A stretch of DNA of 42,174 bases. Origin: GCA-2770975 sp050248915 (GTDB taxonomy: Bacteria > Cyanobacteriota > Sericytochromatia > UBA7694). The notes beneath the pieces were generated by a model, which saw only the letters and a program-made list of their open reading frames with translations, made no database searches and had not been told where the DNA came from. The position numbers and the translations under genes were made by a program. The DNA lies in the NCBI GenBank assembly GCA_050248915.1, contig JBFWRL010000029.1:1-42174 (forward strand), written 5' to 3'. Position 1 is the first letter of the stretch; every line of letters begins with the position of its first letter. Shown piece by piece: positions 41,061 to 42,174 of the stretch.

Positions 41061-41635
41061 GCGGGGTGCGCCTCATCGGCTTTCTTGGGGCTCTGTTCTG
41101 GAGAGGGTGGCTGGTCTGAATCTTTTTCTGGCGTTTTTTCTTTGGCTTTTTCTGTGGTTCCTGGCTGAAAGGCGTGAAAGAGCAAGAGCCCGCCTCCGAC
41201 CATAATCGCCACATCGGCCACATTAAAAATATTGGTGTGCATCCAGCTGATGCCTTTGAAGCCAATATACATAAAGTCCACGACATGGCCGTAGAGGGCG
41301 CGGTCAATCAAATTGCCGAGGCCGCCTGCGAGCACCAACGAGAGGGCAATCGTGACAATCAACGGTTGGGCTGTTTTAATGATGTACCCCATCAAGACGG
41401 CCAGAATCAGGCCCACGCCAACAGTGAAGACCAATTTGCGGATCGGGTCGGGGAGTTGGCTGCCCAAACTGCCCCAGGCACCAGGATTGAGGGCGTATTG
41501 CAGGCGAACTGTGTCATCCCAGAAACTCATGGCGGGTTTGCCCATCAAATGGGCAGTGGCCTGCATTTTGGTGAATTGATCGGCTCCCACAAAAGGCAAG
41601 CAGATCAAGAGCATCCATAAAAAACGTTCGCGCAT
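41057..41635 (-). CDS. lspA: lipoprotein signal peptidase II
   Basis: LspA cleaves signal peptides of diacylated prolipoproteins in the inner membrane. Four membrane helices are visible. GGLGNLIDRALYGHVVDF (104-121) and HTNIFNVADVAI (133-144) carry the catalytic aspartates D120 and D141 and the conserved N108. The NxGAxxS-type loop is present as LNPGAWGSLG. A charged tail after residue 160 (KEKTPEKDSDQPPSPEQ) is an extension not needed for activity. A likely promoter (41669-41697) and AGGAT precede the ATG. It is the first gene of the operon that continues with SDR-FkbM-dioxygenase-FkbM. Confidence 0.95.
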   Translation of the reverse strand: MRERFLWMLLICLPFVGADQFTKMQATAHLMGKPAMSFWDDTVRLQYALNPGAWGSLGSQLPDPIRKLVFTVGVGLILAVLMGYIIKTAQPLIVTIALSLVLAGGLGNLIDRALYGHVVDFMYIGFKGISWMHTNIFNVADVAIMVGGGLLLFHAFQPGTTEKAKEKTPEKDSDQPPSPEQSPKKADEAHPA

Positions 41636-41668
41636 AGGTCATCCTGTTTAAATCTGAATATTCCTAGC

Positions 41669-41697
41669 ATTGTAACGTATTTTGGGGGTAATGCCAG
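41669..41697 (-). promoter_or_regulatory. promoter of the lspA operon
   Basis: On the minus strand CTGGCA (41692-41697), 17 bases, then TACAAT (41669-41674), about 34 bases before the lspA ATG. Confidence 0.55.
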
Positions 41698-41742
41698 TTG
41701 GTGGCTTGGCTGAGTCAGAGGGGATTTTGCTAGGCTGGTGAA

Positions 41743-41898
41743 CGGAGGGGGAAATCGGCTCCGGTTGGCACAAGCCCCTGACGTTCGGGCCGCCTGCCGC
41801 ACGCGTCCTGCGTGCAACAGGCTAAAAGTCACCCCGCCTTTCGCCATCGTGGCACGGCGGGGCTCCTGTTGCCCTCTCTTTTCAGGGGCTTGACCAAC
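41743..41898 (+). repeat. multi-hairpin element, long copy of the GTTGG...CCAAC repeat
   Basis: Four nested or adjacent stems are visible. CGGAG/CTCCG is at 41743-41747 and 41759-41763. The closing helix is GTTGG-ca-CAAGCCCCTGA (41764-41781) with TCAGGGGCTTG-a-CCAAC (41882-41898). Inside it lie GCCTG-cc-GCACGC with GCGTGC-aa-CAGGC (41792-41822) and CCCCGCC/GGCGGGG (41832-41862). Its right part repeats 4526-4561. It could be a structured RNA, a dispersed repeat or a small mobile element. The 292-base gap that contains it (41636-41927) otherwise holds only the lspA promoter. Confidence 0.6.
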
Positions 41899-41927
41899 GG
41901 TGAGCGTTTTGAATGGTTCTGCCTGTG

Positions 41928-42173
41928 CTATGGCGGCAATAATCCCTGAGAAAGAATCGACTTGTCCATGACACTGAGCCAATGTGCATCTGCACTTTTG
42001 AGGTCGGTTTGCAAGTCCCATTCCAACTTAAATAGAAACCCAATCCAAATAAAGAGCCAAACAAAAATAACCCATTTGAAGGGCGTCCAGGCAAAAAATG
42101 GTAAAACAGGAAAACCAACCCACCAATGACGTTGCCGATATTTGCGCTCTGCCCGAAGAAAAGAATCTCTCTC
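41928..42173 (-). CDS. 3' end of a gene running off the window, possible membrane protein
   Basis: On the minus strand one frame is open from the window edge for 81 codons to a TAG at 41928-41930. The piece begins with charged residues (ERDSFLRAERKYRQRHWW). Two hydrophobic, Trp/Phe-rich segments separated by a short polar turn follow (VGFPVLPFFAWTPF and KWVIFVWLFIWIGFLFKL), then a soluble end (EWDLQTDLKSADAHWLSVMD). The start lies beyond the window. I recognise no family. The composition is that of a real membrane protein, and it ends just before the multi-hairpin element. Confidence 0.55.
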   Translation of the reverse strand, partial: ERDSFLRAERKYRQRHWWVGFPVLPFFAWTPFKWVIFVWLFIWIGFLFKLEWDLQTDLKSADAHWLSVMDKSILSQGLLPP

Positions 42174-42174
42174 A

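Noticed and set aside
41605..42021. A 138-codon minus-strand frame across the right-end repeat
   Set aside because: It runs through the multi-hairpin element and into lspA in another frame. I treat the DNA as non-coding structured repeat; a different frame (41928-42173) holds the plausible gene end.
1..42174. CRISPR array, rRNA, transposase or integrase genes
   Set aside because: No regularly spaced direct repeats, rRNA sequence, or transposase/integrase motifs were seen on either strand.

Overview
The window carries about 35 protein genes on both strands. They are densely packed, moderately GC-rich, and mostly ordinary chromosomal genes. No rRNA, tRNA, CRISPR array or transposase was found. 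Overall content suggests a non-photosynthetic relative of cyanobacteria (Sericytochromatia, Vampirovibrionia or a neighbouring lineage). The strongest pointer is the gene at 33325-34737, which reads as a full-length DUF3370 protein, a family I know essentially from Cyanobacteriota. No photosynthesis genes are present. Complex I subunits, a 2-oxoacid:ferredoxin oxidoreductase, type IV pilus/type II secretion ATPases and Sec translocase parts give a free-living, Gram-negative-type physiology. The taxonomic placement is an inference.

Layout. 1-4.5 kb (+): the end of an MMPL/RND transporter, then two tandem exported ankyrin proteins. 4.5-6.3 kb (-): an unknown helical protein and secF, ending in an unusual terminator. 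6.4-8.5 kb (+): a degenerate GspE/PilB-like ATPase with MshEN repeats, behind a leader that can form a pseudoknot. 16.9-8.5 kb (-): nuoG-nuoH-nuoI, a membrane protein, a CvpA-like protein, a GT4 glycosyltransferase and a receiver-GspE fusion, all tightly spaced. 17-21 kb (-): a phasin-like protein, a small membrane protein and korA-korB. 21.0-21.4 kb: a structured non-coding element. 21.4-26.4 kb: a secreted protein, a GT2 glycosyltransferase, a His-rich putative outer-membrane protein and a helical-repeat protein. 26.7-27.9 kb (+): an acyltransferase-3 membrane protein.

27.9-30.8 kb is the accessory part. It holds a winged-helix regulator followed by a truncated nucleotidyltransferase, an excisionase-type antitoxin with a PIN toxin, and an AT-rich NHL-repeat lipoprotein. 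Next to it (30.8-32.7 kb) lies a 659-residue protein joining an XRE-type HTH to a nucleoside-2-deoxyribosyltransferase/TIR-like domain that keeps the E-x7-GKPV catalytic signature. This is the best candidate here for an undescribed regulatory or defence protein.

32.9-36.8 kb (+): a possibly leaderless small membrane protein, DUF3370, a single-domain response regulator, an ArsR-DUF2087 regulator with two identical palindromic operators, and a glycine-zipper protein. 36.8-41.6 kb: a class I methyltransferase facing a five-gene minus-strand operon, lspA - SDR - FkbM methyltransferase - TauD/SyrP-like dioxygenase - second FkbM methyltransferase. This looks like a small modification pathway. The right end has a multi-hairpin element related to a shorter copy at 4.5 kb, and the 3' end of one more gene that runs off the window.

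Common structural themes are overlapping start/stop codons within operons and three convergent gene pairs that share one TTAA as both stop codons.
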